A DNA stretch of 64,000 nt from Omphiscola glabra. Lineage: Eukaryota > Mollusca > Gastropoda > Lymnaeidae. The position numbers were made by a program, and so were the translations under genes. Of this stretch, positions 1 to 11,094 are shown piece by piece. The stretch is taken from the NCBI GenBank assembly GCA_964017045.1, contig OZ024795.1, forward strand, positions 26,527,366 to 26,591,365. The letters are read 5' to 3'. Every line of letters begins with the position of its first letter. The first letter of the stretch is position 1. Below the pieces are notes generated by a model. The model made no database searches and was not told the DNA's origin. It worked only from the letters and a program-made list of their open reading frames with translations.

Positions 1-2060
1 ACCTAGCAGTAAAAGTTGATAATTTAATGTAATTACAGACCAACTTTAAGCCCCAAAAATATTCGAGGCCCCATGCAGCTATGTGGGTTGCAGACCTCAC
101 AGGATGGCTCTTAGGTCAAATGACACATACAATCTTAACTAGCATCACTCCCGTTGCTCTACAGTTAAGTGTTCAATGATGCGAAACTAAATTTAACTAC
201 GGTATGTAAAAAAGAAATGCATTCTTGCATTTTGAATTTATCAAAAAATTTCCGGGGCCTATAAAGTTTTCAGGGGCGAGTCTAAGCTAAGGAGTATCTC
301 TCGATAAAAAACATACCCTAAGGGCTCCCAACTGGACTGAATTTATTTAATATTGTGCTGGTGGAAGAGTTAGTGATGTCCTGTTATTATCGTTATTTCT
401 AGCGCTTCCCACCCAAATGTCTGAAATGTTTACATTAGTGGCTCTTCATCCCATTTAGGGCCCTGGCCTGCTCCACCACATTCTTCCATTGGGATCGATC
501 CATCGCTTTACACCTCCATGTGCGAACCCCAACCTTTGTAAGCCGTTCTCTATATCGTCAATCCATCTCAGTCTTGGTCGACCGGTGAGCCGTCTGCCCC
601 TAGGTTTCTGCCTGTAGATCGTTTTTGTTGCTCCAGAATCCGGTATCCTTTCAATGTGTCCTGCCTAGGGCAGTCTGCCTTTTTTTATATTGTTGTGACT
701 ATGGATGGGTATTTGTACAATTGATATAGCTCTTAGTTTGTACTGATTCCCAAAACAAAATTGTCTATCATCGGGTCATATATTTAGCAGGTTCTCTGCT
801 TTTCTGGTAGGAACCAAGTCTCACTACTGGTCTTGTGATAGTGGTGTATACTGCCTTCTTTGTTCCCTTGGCGAGATTTTTGCTTTGAAGTAGCTTTTGT
901 AAATTGAAATAAGAACTGTTGCATGCTGTTATTCTTTCTTGCACCTCCGATTGTATTTCCTCTTGCTTATTTATAGTCACCCCTAGATATTTGAAAGTAG
1001 CTACCCTCTCAAAGGCGTAGATGTTCATATTGATGAAGTCATCAGTGCGTATTTCCTGACATTATCATAAATATTGCCTTCGCTTTATTTACATCAAGAC
1101 CAGCTTTGACCGTCACATCTTCAAGTTCCCTGAAAGTTTTAATTATATCATCAATGCTGTTTCTACCAAGTAGCGCTATATCGTCTGTGTAGGCCAGGTA
1201 TTGCAGTGGCTGGCTTTATAAAGTTCCTTATGGTTGTTCTGTACCTCCTCTCAGGTGCTCACACGTATGTTTCTAACGCTTTTTTCTAAAGTGATGTTGA
1301 AAATGATACACGGATTTCCTTTTCTGAGGCCCAGATTGATTGGGAACTCCCTCAAGTACTCCCTCTCTACTTTGATTCTACTTTTGTAGTTATTCATCGT
1401 CATATGTATATATGAGTCGGGTAAGTTTGTTAAGGACTCCACGTTCCAGCACAGCATCGTTCATGTATTTCCTGTCTATGCTATCATAACATGATTTGTA
1501 GTCCACATATAGTTGGTGTATGTTGATGTATTGTTAGCATTTTTCTACGAGACATCTAACAGTAAATATATGAACGTTTGAAATGCCCCTTCAAACATTG
1601 TCTTAAAGATACATTGAATATAGTGCATGATACCCTCACTGGGTAACTCTTGTTACCAGTGAAATATCCGCATCAACACCAGGCACAGAAACATTGCAAA
1701 TCCCATCTACATTCATAGGAGCCATAATGATCAATTTGCACCACAATGCATCACTGCATTTTGAATTTATTATTTTTAAATTAAGGTGACCCCTGCCCTC
1801 ACTTTTGCTCAAACTCTTCGGATTCCTCAATTTCTGCTACACCCACCCCCCCTCTTTTTTTCCTTGACGTCGATCAATGTGACTACCGGGTTGAATCTAA
1901 TCTTGTGTTAAATGATTTTCTTCGGCACACCACAATCAGAATGAATTTAATTTGTGTCTGGCACTGGTCGCCAAATGCCTACCCCGACGCTTGAAAAATT
2001 ATTTCCCCCGATCAAATGAAAGTCTTATCAAAACATTCGAATCATGTATACTCCAAAATG
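1..2060. repeat. Old dispersed repeat, copy 1, split by the LINE relic
   Basis: Segments 1-428 and 1576-2060 align by eye, in the same order, with 13590-14345. Shared blocks include CCCCAAAAATATTCGAGGC versus CCCTAAAATATCCGAGGC, a CTCCCGTTGCT block, ATGCATTCTTG, and GAATGAATTTA. Divergence is high and small indels are common. Class unknown; no transposase or RT is visible in it. Confidence 0.6.
429..1575 (-). mobile_element. Degenerate non-LTR retrotransposon (LINE), RT to 3' end
   Basis: Minus-strand fragments in order, 5' to 3': reverse transcriptase motif A as V-D-Y-K-S-C-Y-D-S-I (about 1510), motif B as G-L-R-K-G-N with I-I-F-N-I (about 1310-1340), motif C as A-Y-T-D-D-I-A-L-L-G-R (about 1160-1190), thumb F-K-Y-L-G-V-T-I (about 970-1000), then the C-terminal R-M-W-W-S-R-P-G-P tail (about 450-500). 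Stops and frameshifts make it a dead 5'-truncated copy. The flanks read TCTGAAATG (420-428) and GTTTGAAATG (1576-1585), a decayed target-site duplication. A related repeat at 13590-14345 lacks the insertion. Clade not assigned. Confidence 0.8.
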
Positions 2061-2162
2061 CACATTTTGATTGTTAAACAATCACACATTTTCTGCTGCC
2101 CTACTTCCCGATAAAAATTACTTGCCAAGACAGCCAAATTTGGTGCTGATATATACACTGCC

Positions 2163-2506
2163 CAGCGGCGTGCCTAGTGTTAGCGCCACCCTAGGTGGGT
2201 TAACTTTTTTGCCACGCTACCTTTCTCGATAGAAACTCAGCAGATGTAAGAAAATCCCGCCGCACTATCTAAAGAAAAAATGACACCTGGAAAGACCAAA
2301 TGTTCGGCCCCCCCCCCACTTCTACGTCACTGACGTTAGTCTTTGATGACAGAGGACAAGATTAATTTTTCCACCCCCCCCCCCCCCGGCTAAACTCTGA
2401 AACCTATTATTTTCATCCATTAACACTATAGCCCGTTAGATGCCCCCGCTAGTCTGGCGCCCGGGGACATATGTCCCATCTGCCACCCCTTAGCTACGCC
2501 TCTGGC
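2163..2506. mobile_element. Possible degenerate hAT-type MITE (CAGTGGCGTAGC end family)
   Basis: Left end CAGCGGCGTGCCTAG and right end CTTAGCTACGCCTCTG are near inverted copies, related to the ends of the clear element at 61545-61732. The inside is C-tract rich (2310-2390). A target-site duplication is not convincing. Confidence 0.4.
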
Positions 2507-2587
2507 CACTGAAAAACTGGCACTGCCCTCCCCCCCCCCCGAACGTCAAAAGTACCCCCTCGGAGAAAAATTTCTGAAAGAAACACT

Positions 2588-3547
2588 GCTACCACATGGC
2601 TTCCGCATCTCTACCACATTTCTACCTCATGTCTACCACATCTCTACCGCATCTCTACCACATGTCTACCACATGTCTACCACATGTCTACCACATGTCT
2701 ACCACATCTCTACCGTATCTCTACCACATGTCTACCACATGTCTACCACATCTCTACCACAGCTCTACCGCATCTCTACCACAGATCGACCACATGTCTA
2801 CCACATCTCTACCGCATCTATACCACATATCTACCGCATCTCTACCACATGTCTACCACATCTCTACCACAGATCTACCGCATCTCTACCACAGATCTAC
2901 CGCATGTCTACCGCATCTCTACCACATCTCTACCGCCTCTCTACCACAGATCTACCGCATCTCTACCACATGTCTACCACATCTCTACCACATCTCTACC
3001 ACAGCTCTACCGCATCTATACCACATATCTACCGCATCTCTACCACATGTCTACCACATCTCTACCACATCTCTACCACATCTCTACCGCATCTCTACCA
3101 CATCTCTACCACATCTCTACCACATCTCTACCACATGTCTACCACATCTCTACCACATCTCTACCACATCTCTACCACATCTCTACCACAGCTCTACCGC
3201 ATCTCTACCGCATCTCTACCGCAGCTCTACCACATCTCTACCACATCTCTACCACATCTCTACCACAGCTTTACCACAGCTCTACCACAGCTCTACCACA
3301 TCTCTACCACATCTCTACCACATCTCTACCACATCTCTACCACAGCTCTACCGCATCTCTACCGCATCTCTACCACATCTCTACCACATCTCTACCACAT
3401 GTCTATGACATGTCTACCACATGTCTACCACATGTCTACCACATGTCTACCACATGTCTACCATATCTCTACCGCATCTCTACCGCATCTCTACCGCATC
3501 TCTACCACATGTCTACCACATCTCTACCACATCTCTACCACATCTCT
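2588..3547. repeat. 11-bp minisatellite, about 87 copies
   Basis: Unit CTCTACCACAT with GT, AG and CG variants (CATGT, CACAG, CCGCA). Because 11 is not a multiple of 3 and the unit has no stop in any forward phase, all three plus frames stay open for 270-300 codons. The S-T-x-S-L-P-H-L-Y-H peptides are therefore by-products. Confidence 0.95.
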
Positions 3548-3623
3548 TTAGAGATATATTATTTTATTCTTTTGAGTGGTATTGAACATTGACGTGGAAC
3601 GAGTTGTGCAGGTTTTTTCCAAC

Positions 3624-3797
3624 CTCGTTCCTAGACGATACTCTCCTTGTAGATAACTCGTTACTAGACGATACGTTCCTTGTAGACGACTCGTTACTAG
3701 ACGATACCTTCCTTGTAGACGACTCGTTACTAGACGATACCCACTTGGTAGACTACTCGTTACTAGACGATACCCTCCTTGTAGACTACTCGTTACA
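3624..3797. repeat. 33-bp minisatellite, 5 copies
   Basis: Unit CTCGTTACTAGACGATAC followed by CTTCCTTGTAGACGA; copies start at 3625, 3658, 3691, 3724 and 3757. Being 11 codons long it keeps an 88-codon frame open, which I do not regard as a gene. Confidence 0.9.
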
Positions 3798-3811
3798 AGC
3801 GTATGTTGCTG

Positions 3812-4202
3812 CTAGCTACTCATCCAGATGTATAGCGTGTGAAGCTGATAGCTAGTCATCCAGAACTATAGCGTGTGATGCTGATAGTTAGTCATCAAGA
3901 TATGTAGCGTGTGATGCTGATATTTAGTCATCCAGATATATAGCGTGTGATCCTCATAGCTAGTCAGCCAGATATATAGCGTGTGATGTTGATAGCTAGT
4001 CAGCCAGATATATAGCGTGTTTTGCTGGTAGCTAGTCAGCAAGATATATAGCTTGTGATGCTGGTAGCTAGCCAGCCAGATATTTAGCGTGTGTTGCTGG
4101 TAGCTGGCCAGCCAGATGTATAGCGTGTGTTGCTGTTAGCTATTCAGCTAGATATATAGCTTGTGTTGTTGTTGGCTAGCCAGCCAGATATATATCTTGT
4201 GT
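3812..4202. repeat. 36-bp minisatellite, about 10 copies
   Basis: Unit TATAGCGTGTGATGCTGATA then GCTAGTCATCCAGATA. Later copies drift to GCTGGTAGCTAGCCAGCC, generating short GGCTAGCC palindromes. It runs directly into the SPIN-like element, whose left end is missing. Confidence 0.9.
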
Positions 4203-4358
4203 TGGGGGTCGAACGACCCTTACACAGAGGTCGCCTAACACCATCGGAAAACACATATTTATGAACTAGCAAAGAAAATAATTTTATGGCTGTGGGTAAC
4301 CACAACACGAGGAACTGTATAAAAGGGTCGCGGGGTTTAGGAAGGTTGAGAACCACTG
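4203..4358 (-). mobile_element. SPIN-like hAT MITE relic (left end lost)
   Basis: On the minus strand it reads TGGTTCTCAACCTTCC, CGCGACCC, ACAGTTCCTC, TGTTGTGG, ATAAAATTATTTTC, then GTGTTTTCCGATGG, TTAGGCGACC and GGGTCGTTCGACCCCC. From memory this is the order and near-sequence of the SPIN/URR1 hAT MITE consensus known from vertebrates, with an internal deletion. The end at 4358 (CCACTG) is intact; the other terminal repeat is missing where the 36-bp array begins. Confidence 0.75.
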
Positions 4359-4599
4359 GATTAAAAGATATATGGGGATGCTATTTACACAATTATCGGC
4401 TGGTTGATATCCGTTCCTGCTGTGACACCCTTCATGCGACTAAGTATGTGTTACCAATGAAGGCTATCTGCATTATGCTAAAGAAGAAAACCAAAGAACT
4501 TAGAAAGAAGCCGTTTCGAGAATTCAGATGTATTTAGGTGCATGGCCGGTAGGAGACTTAAGGACTACACAAGAGTTCATCTTGTAGTTAGTATAAAAG

Positions 4600-4615
4600 T
4601 TGCGCTTCGGTGCGA
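4600..4615 (+). other. Short hairpin with UUCG tetraloop
   Basis: TTGCGC-TTCG-GTGCGA folds into a six-pair stem (two G-U pairs) closed by c(UUCG)g. It lies in a 460-base unassigned stretch (4359-4807). No tRNA-type boxes were found around it, so no RNA gene is claimed. Confidence 0.35.
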
Positions 4616-4807
4616 TTGTTCACCTCTGGGTTTGGGGTAGGTCCGCTCTAATGCAAATGGGTATTGCTGACCCGGGTACTAAAGTATACACTTCTGTTTG
4701 GAGAGGCGGGAGATTATTGTGGGAGTAGGATCGACGCATCAATTTTCTCAGAACGTTTCTCTCAACATATTATAGCCAACACACTTCTGGACATATCTCA
4801 AATCCGC

Positions 4808-5098
4808 AAATATTGGCTGATATAACTGGTTCTATTTGTGGTATGTGAATTATTCGCATGTAGTGGCTGATATAACTGGTGCTATTTGTGGTATGTGTAT
4901 AATACGCAAATAGTGGCTGATTTAAATGGTGCTATTTGTGGTATGTGTATAATACGCAAATAGTGGCTGATTTAAATGGTGCTATTTGTGGTATGTGTAT
5001 AATACGCAAATAGTGGCTGATTTAAATGGTGCTATTTGTGGTATGTGTATAATACGCAAATAGTGGCTGATTTAAATGGTGCTATTTGTGGTATGTGA
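4808..5098. repeat. 50-bp minisatellite, 6 copies
   Basis: Unit GGCTGATTTAAATGGTGCTA, TTTGTGGTATGTGTATAATA, CGCAAATAGT; copies at 4815, 4865, 4915, 4965, 5015 and 5065. The first two copies are the most diverged and the inner four nearly identical. Confidence 0.9.
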
Positions 5099-5198
5099 AT
5101 GCATCTGTAAAGAGGCTATCGTGCATAACAGAACTATGCGAGTCAACATTTTGTGCGCAACCATAATGGTAAAGCATTGAGTCAGTTTTCTTTGTTTT

Positions 5199-5378
5199 TA
5201 GGCTTCACCGCAAATTTATTCTTAACAGTAGAAAATTCATTGTAGCTACAGGGCCGCCTGTAGCTACAATGAATTTTTTTTCTACTGTTAAGAATAAATT
5301 TGCGGTGAAGCCGCAAATTTATTCTTAACAGTAGAAAAAAAAAAAAAAAAAAAAATTCATTGTAGCTACAGGGCCGCC
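5199..5378. repeat. Fold-back triplet A-A'-A
   Basis: Segment A (5201-5258; GGCTTCACCGCAAATTTATT through TTCATTGTAGCTACAGGG) is followed by its reverse complement (about 5258-5312) and then by A again (5311-5378). The arms are almost perfect, differing mainly in the length of the A/T tract, which is 25 bases in the third arm. Neighbouring arms meet through very short loops (GCCG and TGAAG). Either hairpin, but not both, could form. Confidence 0.9.
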
Positions 5379-5577
5379 ATCAAAAAGTGTCCAACTTCTG
5401 GCGGTAGCAAATGTAGATAAAAGACCAAGTGGGAATTTTTTTTTATATATACTGCTTCACAAGTTACAGCAGATGCTACGGCTACATAAGCTCGGAGCTT
5501 GTACAGTGGTGTATGTCATATGCTTTACCTCGTGGGTAAGTGAATGTAAACAATCCACTTGCACATTCTTCTGTCCT

Positions 5578-6064
5578 ATACTATCGACAGAGGCAGTCAA
5601 CATTTTGGTGGCCCATCCTGTCGACGGAGGCAGGAAACATTTTGGTGGCCCATCCTGTCGATAGAGGCAGACAACATTTTGGTGGCCCATCTTGTCGACA
5701 GAGGCAGGAAACATTTTGGTGGCCCATCCTGTCGACAGAGTCAGTCAACATTTTGGTGGCCCATCCTGTCGATAGAGGAAGTCAACATTTTGGTGGCCCA
5801 TCCTGTCAACAGAGGCAGGAAATATTTGGTGGCCCGTCCTGTCGACAGAGGCAGTCAACATTTTGGTGGCCCATCCTGTTGACAGAGGCAGGCAACATTT
5901 TGGTGGCCCATACTGTCGATAGAGGCAATCAACATTTTGGTGGCCCATCCTGTCGACAGAGGCGGTCAACATTTTGGTGGCCCATCCTGTTGACAGAAGC
6001 AGGCAACATTTTGGTGGCCCATCCTGTCGACAGAGGCAGACAACATTTTGTTGGCCCATCCTGT
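5578..6064. repeat. 37-bp minisatellite, about 13 copies
   Basis: Unit TTGGTGGCCCATCCTGTCGA then CAGAGGCAGTCAACATT, with AGGCAGGAAAC and AGGCAGACAAC variants. A 37-base period visits all frames, so frames of 100-190 codons stay open on both strands. Not considered a gene. Confidence 0.95.
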
Positions 6065-6434
6065 AGTTGCCGTGTAGTAGAGCAGAACATAAAATTAAAA
6101 AGTTTAAGTCTGTCTCAATAAGCACAAAACAAATTAGATCTACAATATTAGTCAGGGATACAGGAAAGAGTTGATATTTGACCACGTGACTTTTTTTTTC
6201 TAATGGCGTGCAATTATTAAGGGCATGAATGAAAGACTTAACTATCTTTTCTAAGCGCGTTACTTGCAAAATGAAACACAATGAGACAACATATATCTTT
6301 AGATTTCACGTAGTTCAAAACTGGTGGCTTCTGGAGCGTTGTTCGATTTACTAGTAAAACAAGTCAAATAAAAAGAAGATCTTATTTTTGTCTCATCGTT
6401 TGTTAAGAAGCTTTCTGATTCAGCAATGTCTGCT

Positions 6435-7376
6435 CGCTGATACCTCACGTCTTGTGACTCGCTCATACCTCATGTCTTGTGACTCTCTCATGCCTCATGT
6501 CTTGTGACTCGCTCATGCCTCATGTCTTGTGACTCGCTCATACCTCATGTCTTGTGACTCGCTCATACCTCATGTCTTGTGACTCGCTTATACTTCATGT
6601 CTTGTGACTCGCTCATACCTCATGTCTTGTGACTCGCTCATGCCTCATGTCTTGTGACTCGCTCATGCCTCATGTCTTGTGACTCGCTCACACCTCATGT
6701 CTTGTGACTCGCTCATACCTCATGTCTTGTGACTCGCTCATGCCTCATGTCTTGTGACTCGCTTATACTTCATGTCTTGTGACTCGCTCATACCTCATGT
6801 CTTGTGACTCGCTCATACCTCATGTCTTGTGACTCGCTCATGCCTCATGTCTTGTGACTCGCTCATGCCTCATGTCTTCTGACTCGCTCACACCTCATGT
6901 CTTGTGACTCGCTCATACCTCATGTCTTGTGACTCGCTCATACCTCATGTCTTGTGACTCGCTCTTACCTCATGTCTTGTGATTAGGTCTTAGCTCATGT
7001 CTTGTGACTTGCTCATACTTCATGACTTGTGACTCACTAATAAATCATGGATTGTGACTCGCTAATACCTCATGACCTTTGACTCGCAAATACCTCGTGA
7101 CCTTTGACTCGCTAATACCTCATGTCTTGTGACTCGCTCTTACCTCATGTCTTGTGACTCGCTCTTACCTCATGTCTTGTGACTCGCTCATTCCTCATGT
7201 CTTGTGACTCGCTCATACCTCATGTCTTGTGACTCGCTCATACCTCATGTCTTGTGAATCGCTCATACCTCATGGATTGTTACACACTAATAACTCATGG
7301 GTTGTGACTCGCTAATACCTCATGGCCTTTGACTCGCTAATACCTCATGACCTTTGACTCGCTAATACCTCATGCT
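6435..7376. repeat. 25-bp minisatellite, about 38 copies
   Basis: Unit CCTCATGTCTTGTGACTCGC then TCATA. Copies 6435-6960 are tight; the stretch 6985-7110 is diverged (ATGGATTGTGACTCGC, ATGACCTTTGACTCGC). The same diverged forms recur at 7265-7376, which suggests an internal duplication of array blocks. Confidence 0.95.
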
Positions 7377-7940
7377 TTGAGACTAAAGATGTAGAAAACT
7401 GCCATTATACATAAATGATTGGAGGTGGGCTTTTAAAACATGCCTCAAGCAAAGCACCCCACTCACCCCACTCCCACGTTTTTTTCCCCGCCACATGCCT
7501 TCGCTGGTGTCCAGTCTGACACCGGAATTCTACCAAGAAATTTCAGAATTCCCCCGGGAATCTTTTGAAGAAAAATCGAATTAGAAAGTGATCCACCGGT
7601 CGGTCAGAAGGGCGTCGGGGGAAATTACATTTCGTGGTCCAAATCACGTGACTAGTGTTCTTATCGAATGTCTGCGCTAATAGAAAAACAACAGGCGTTT
7701 TAAAAACTACATCACGAGATGAGTATGGTGCATGGCGTGTTTGTGTGTCATATCATTCTATTACTGGTACAAATGATTGGATCAGTTTTTTTGTGTGCTA
7801 ATCACGATGTCGTATGCAACAAACTTGGAGAAAGAAGAAGTATTTCCTAGAGCACGTTACAAAGAAATGCATTGTTTCTTTCGTTGGCAAAGAATGACAG
7901 CAGACACGGACGAAAAGATATCAGACAGAATTTTACTGAT
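7377..7940. other. Unassigned unique sequence
   Basis: No reading frame, RNA gene or repeat recognised. There is a short C-rich stretch at about 7460-7500. Confidence 0.5.
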
Positions 7941-7944
7941 TGTT

Positions 7945-8546
7945 TGAGTAAGATGTGTGAGTAAGATGTGTGAGTAAGATGTGTGAGTAAGATGTGTGAG
8001 TATGATGTTTGAGTAAGATGTGTGAGTAAGATGTGTGAGTAAGGTGTGTGAGTATGATGTTTGAGTAAGATGTGTGAGTATGATATTTGAGTAAGATGTG
8101 TTAGTAGGATGTGTGAGTAAGATGTGTGAGTATGATGTTTGAGTAAGATGTGTGAGTAAGATGTGTGAGTAAGATGTGTGAGTATGATGTTTGAGTAAGA
8201 TGTGTAAGTAAGATGTTTGAGTAAGATGTGTGAGTATGTTGTTTGATTAAGATGTTTGAGTAAGATGTGTGAGTAAGATGTGTGAGTAAGATGTGTGAGT
8301 AAGATGTGTGAGTAAGATGTGTGAGTAAGATGTGTGAGTAAGATGTGTGAGTAAGATGTGTGAGTAAGATTTGTGAGTAAGATGTGTGAGTAAGATGTGT
8401 GAGTAAAATGTGTGAGTAAGATGTGTGAGTAAGATGTGGGAGTAAGATGTGTGAGTAAGATGTGTGAGTAAGATGTGTGAGTAAGATGTGTGAGTAGGAT
8501 GTATGAGTAAGATGTGTGAGTAAGATGTTTGAGTAAGATGTTTAAG
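7945..8546. repeat. 13-bp minisatellite, about 46 copies
   Basis: Unit GTGTGAGTAAGAT with GTTTGAG and TATGAT variants. The second half (8265-8510) is far more uniform than the first, so it was probably homogenised more recently. Confidence 0.95.
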
Positions 8547-8563
8547 GATAAATTATGTCAATA

Positions 8564-8602
8564 ATAAGGGGTTTTAACATTTAATGGTTGAAACCCTTAT
8601 GA
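8564..8602. repeat. Small inverted repeat
   Basis: ATAAGGGGTTT and AAACCCTTAT arms around a loop of about 16 bases, just past the 13-bp array. No T-run or gene context suggests a terminator. Confidence 0.4.
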
Positions 8603-10775
8603 AAAATGTTTTATCCCCCTCCTCCACACCCTCCGCTCCCCCTCCCCCCCCCACCGACGATTGTTTTTCCTACTACATCAGAGGCTTATCACATCGATTT
8701 ATCCGCTGACTCCTTCTCTTAATTCCATCTTTTCTTTCTCACTCTCATGTTCATACTATGACAACTTTTGGAGGTGTTTGGATTGATTTAAGAGCTGGTT
8801 CGCTAAAAAAAAATTATCTTGCACTTACACCACATACATCAATATGTTCAAAACGTATCATTCTATGGGCTTAACTTTGAAATCAGTGCGGGGAAAAATG
8901 AGATCAAAAAATATAATCGAAGTGTGAGTTATTCTACAGATGTTTTCATTAGATTGTTACACATTTTCTCAGGTACTTCTCAAAACACTGCGAGTGTGTG
9001 TGTGCGCGCATGTGTGTGTGTGTCCATTCATTTCGTTGCAGCGGATAATTGATACAAGCAAGCTACCATAACTCCCATTTTCCAAAGGAAGTTGACTTTT
9101 GTATTTCCTTAACATAAAACTTCGACTACGGAAGAAAAGAACAAAAATATATTAACCATTCACAAGCCACACTAGTCTCAGCCCGTTTGTAGTCATTACA
9201 TTGATGCTAAATAGGCTGGCAAAAGTTTTAGATTTGTAGTGAGCCTAGACTTATAACAAAAATATTTTTTCTCATGTTTTATACAGTTGGTTAGATTCAG
9301 TAACATAACGTGAAGTAACATTCTTAATGAAGTTTTTTGCTATTTTACTTCTATTAAATATTAGCAGTGTTTTGTATCGGTTGTTGCGTGGCATAGATTT
9401 TGACATCTGTAAAACAACACAACAATTCTGAATTCCGTTCGTTATAGCTAGCCGGACTCTGGTACACAGATGATTATCTTGGGAACATGTTTGAGCTAAC
9501 ACAATTTTGCAGGTTCTCAATCTGAATGAATATATGTTACACACTGACAAATGGAAAGGGGACGTAAAAAGGGGGGAGGGGAGGGGTGGTGTTCAACTCG
9601 GTCGGGGATTTTTCAGGGGCTCAAGTTTCGTTCCTACTTTATCTATTTTTATGGATAAGGTTGTTCGGTTACATTCTTTTGTTTTGTGGTTTTCAAGAAT
9701 TAAGGGCGGTAAATAAAGAGGAAAATCCCGGGCACCATAAGTTCATCTAGTCAACTGTCTGTTCTTCAAATAATTAAAACAAAATTATATATCATTAACA
9801 ACGGGTTAAAGGTTAAAACACAATATAATATCTACAATACTTTTGGGGATGCATTCAAATATTTTGAAATTAAAAAAGTCATGCCTATAATACATGACCG
9901 GGGCCCAGAGGAGAACTCCATAATACATTCATAAATGACCAAGGACCAGAGGACCCCTTATAAGGAGTGCCTTTGCATTGCGTATGATATGAAAGGATAT
10001 CTTGTTATAGAACTTAATGACGGTGCGTAATATGCATTGTGAGATCTTTGATTGGAGACTTTGGGAAAATGCTATATATCTTACTCGCCATTGAACCATT
10101 TAGAGTTCTTTATAATAAGCTTTGAGAAAATGCTGCAAATGGAGCTTTAACGGTACATTCAAGAAATTGACATTGCAGACAACATATTTTTTAGCCTATT
10201 TGATTTTAAAAAAACGTCCTTTTTTTAGTGCCCCGTTTCTACATTGATAGTCAAGAACGCAAGCAAGTAGATTCAATGACCGCTTGGAAATGGGCTAAAC
10301 AAAGTCATCATTGAGAGAATGTAGCTGAGTGATCTAAGCCCTTTAACTGATATCAACTGATGGCAATGCTGATTACAGGCAGCTTCACAGTCAAGAGGGC
10401 AGAAGGCACAGTTCAATCAATACCAGCAGCATTAGGCAAGCACAGCCAATAGCGGGGCAGGGGAATATCTCCGGTTCGCGGGCTAAATCCGGCCAATGTT
10501 TTCATAGCTGAGTAAACCTTTGTCTTCATCTTATTAGGTTGAATCAAGATTTAACAATTGAGTCTACGGAACAACGATTTAATAGTGAAAATAACAAAAG
10601 TTTCTTATTTATAGACATTGTGATCCAGAAGCCTTAATGGACATTAAGACTCATCTGAATGAAGTCGATGACGAATTACACGCGTAGGATTAATTGATAA
10701 ACAATATTTTTACATGTCAATTTTATTTTTAAATAATCCCGGAGTTGGCGAATATTTAGCCAAAAGCTGGAAGCT
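8603..10775. other. Unassigned sequence with simple repeats
   Basis: C-rich tract at 8640-8655, a GT/GC microsatellite at 8994-9025 and G-rich 9565-9590. I see no domain in the short open frames (the longest is about 92 codons, 9272-9550 minus) and no tRNA or splice-supported exon. Confidence 0.5.
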
Positions 10776-10780
10776 TGCAT

Positions 10781-10930
10781 AGTGTGCTTCATTTGTCTGG
10801 AATAGTGTGCTAACTTTGACTGGAATAGTGTGCTAACTTTGTCTGGAATAGTGTGCTAACTTTGACTGGAATAGTGTACTACATTTGGCTGGAATAGTGT
10901 GATACATTTGGCTGGAATAGGGTGCTACAT
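10781..10930. repeat. 23-bp minisatellite, 6 copies
   Basis: Unit CTGGAATAGTGTGCTAACTT followed by TGA or TGT; the last copies change to CTACATTTGG. Confidence 0.9.
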
Positions 10931-11094
10931 TTTAACATAAGAGTTATACATGGAAAATTGGTATTCAATACAGTTGTTTTATTGTAACAAGACGTCGAGC
11001 AATAATGGATTTTCGATTGTCGGCCGATAGACATATAAAGTGGCATGTAGGCTCTATTCAACCCTCCATTAAATTCACATCACTAGTCTCTTAG

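Noticed and set aside
2596..3592. Three overlapping frames of 270-302 codons rich in S-T-S-L-P-H-L-Y-H
   Set aside because: All three phases of an 11-bp stop-free repeat are open; nothing outside the array supports coding.
5540..6281. Frames of 107-193 codons on both strands
   Set aside because: 37-bp array read through in several phases.
6435..7376. Telomere- or centromere-type satellite
   Set aside because: No telomeric TTAGGG runs, and arrays are short and of many kinds, as expected for interstitial minisatellites.
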